Positions 13,425 to 14,455 of a stretch of DNA of 14,455 bases are shown in pieces; position 1 is the stretch's first letter; every line of letters starts with the position of its first letter. Below the pieces are notes generated by a model. That model was not told where the DNA came from. It saw only the letters and a program-made list of their open reading frames with translations, and did no database searches. A program made the position numbers and the translations under genes. The stretch is from assembly GCA_003175865.1 (NCBI GenBank), contig PSRF01000038.1, positions 1 through 14,455 of the forward strand. Reading direction: 5' to 3'. The stretch is from Blastocatellia bacterium (GTDB taxonomy: Bacteria; Acidobacteriota; Blastocatellia; Pyrinomonadales; Pyrinomonadaceae).

Positions 13425-14405
13425 ATGGAATACGTAAATCTCGGCAAGACCGGTCTCAAGGTCTCGCGGATCTGCCTCGGATGCATGACCTACGGCGATC
13501 CAAATCGCGGTGCCCATTCCTGGACACTTCCAGAGGAACAGAGTCGACCGCTAATCAGGCACGCTGTGGAACTCGGAATCAACTTCTTCGATACTGCAAA
13601 CACTTACTCAGACGGAACAAGTGAAGAGATTGTCGGACGTGCCTTGAAGGATTTTGCCCGTCGTGAGGAGATTATTGTTGCTACCAAGGTGTACTTTCCG
13701 ATGCGCAAAGGACCAAACGCACGGAGTCTCTCCAGGAAAGCAATAATGACGGAGATTGACGCAAGCCTCACACGACTCGGAATGGATTACGTTGATCTTT
13801 ACCAGATTCACCGCTGGGATTACACAACTCCGATCGAAGAAACACTCAAAGCACTTCACGACGTAATCAAGTCCGGCCGGGCGCGATACATCGGTGCATC
13901 TTCAATGTTTGCCTGGCAGTTTGCGAAGGCACTTTACAAAGCCGACCAATACGCATGGACCAGGTTTGTTTCAATGCAGAATCATTACAACCTCATCAAC
14001 CGTGAAGAAGAACGCGAGATGTTGCCGCTCTGTATGAATGAAGGTGTTGGTGTGATTCCGTGGAGTCCACTCGCACGGGGACGACTGACTCGTGATTGGG
14101 ATGAGACTACAAACCGTACCGAGACAGATGAGTTTGGTAAGACGCTCTACACGTCTGCAGTTGAGTCAGATCGCAAGATAGTTGAATCTGTCGCTGAGGT
14201 TGCGAACAATCGGGGAGTGTCGCGTGCGCAGGTCGCGCTAGCGTGGCTGCTGCAAAATCCTGTTATTACTGCTCCGATCGTTGGCGCATCAAAACCGCAT
14301 CACCTCGAAGATGCAGTCGCGGCCGTATCGTTGAAGCTCACACCCGAAGAGATCAACCAACTGGAACAATGGTACGTCCCACATCCCGTCGTTGGCTTTT
14401 CGTGA
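13425..14405 (+). CDS. yajO: Aldo/keto reductase, YajO-like
   Basis: A 326-residue NADPH-dependent aldo/keto reductase with a (beta/alpha)8 barrel. The catalytic tetrad is visible: Asp56 and Tyr61 (NFFDTANTYSDG), Lys88 (VATKVY) and His129 (YQIHRWD). The cofactor-binding end has PWSPLARGRL (212-221) and PIVGASKPHHLEDA (284-297). Long stretches, such as GINFFDTANTYSDG, FVSMQNHYNL and the C-terminal PHPVVGF, match E. coli YajO as I remember it, and the length is the same (about 324). E. coli YajO has been linked to 1-deoxyxylulose-5-phosphate formation and thiamine metabolism, but the true substrate here is not predictable. The ATG at 13425 fits the family N-terminus (MEYVNLGKTGLKVSRICLG). No ribosome site precedes it, and only 9 nt separate it from the repeat arm. 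It shares its direction with the MOSC gene. Confidence 0.9.
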   Translation: MEYVNLGKTGLKVSRICLGCMTYGDPNRGAHSWTLPEEQSRPLIRHAVELGINFFDTANTYSDGTSEEIVGRALKDFARREEIIVATKVYFPMRKGPNARSLSRKAIMTEIDASLTRLGMDYVDLYQIHRWDYTTPIEETLKALHDVIKSGRARYIGASSMFAWQFAKALYKADQYAWTRFVSMQNHYNLINREEEREMLPLCMNEGVGVIPWSPLARGRLTRDWDETTNRTETDEFGKTLYTSAVESDRKIVESVAEVANNRGVSRAQVALAWLLQNPVITAPIVGASKPHHLEDAVAAVSLKLTPEEINQLEQWYVPHPVVGFS

Positions 14406-14455
14406 TCTTAACTTACCCTTTAGTGGCTTCATTCGACTGAAACATTCAAGCTCTT

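Overview
The window looks like a piece of chromosome from a Gram-negative bacterium of moderate G+C content. It carries a complete tripartite efflux operon with an outer-membrane TolC-type protein, a sigma-54 regulator, and several families of short palindromic intergenic repeats. The repeat types (a GCAGGCG-TCCT-CGCCTGC hairpin pair, a CCTCTGCGCCTCTGCGG element, tandem TTGGACN heptamers) and the gene style remind me of Acidobacteriota of the Blastocatellia type. That placement is inference from memory, not a search result.

The left 12.5 kb is on the minus strand and reads from right to left. It begins with a 1203-residue sigma-54 activator carrying five tandem GAF domains (12555-8944). A 372-bp control region follows (8572-8943). 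Then comes a compact series of genes: a small STAS-domain protein, a TolC-family outer-membrane factor, a YbhG/HlyD-type periplasmic adaptor, a YbhF-type double ATPase, a small one-helix membrane protein, and YbhS- and YbhR-type ABC-2 permeases. The order G-F-(small)-S-R is that of the E. coli ybhGFSR exporter, with an outer-membrane channel and a STAS protein added in front. The control region holds a good -24/-12 promoter (GG-N10-GC, 8622-8637) about 50 bp before the STAS gene. About 120-160 bp further upstream lie 19-bp-spaced copies of a palindromic GGCATCGGATGCC-like box. This is the expected layout for a sigma-54 promoter driven by its neighbouring enhancer-binding protein. The simplest reading is that the five-GAF protein senses one or more small ligands and switches on the whole exporter.

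The right 1.9 kb is on the plus strand, divergent from the regulator. It encodes a MOSC-domain protein and a YajO-like aldo/keto reductase, separated only by a hairpin-pair repeat.

Several gene junctions carry inverted repeats. One has run into the 3' end of the TolC-family gene, so the repeat now encodes the last 16 or so residues of the protein. No RNA genes, CRISPR arrays, transposase genes or prophage genes were seen.
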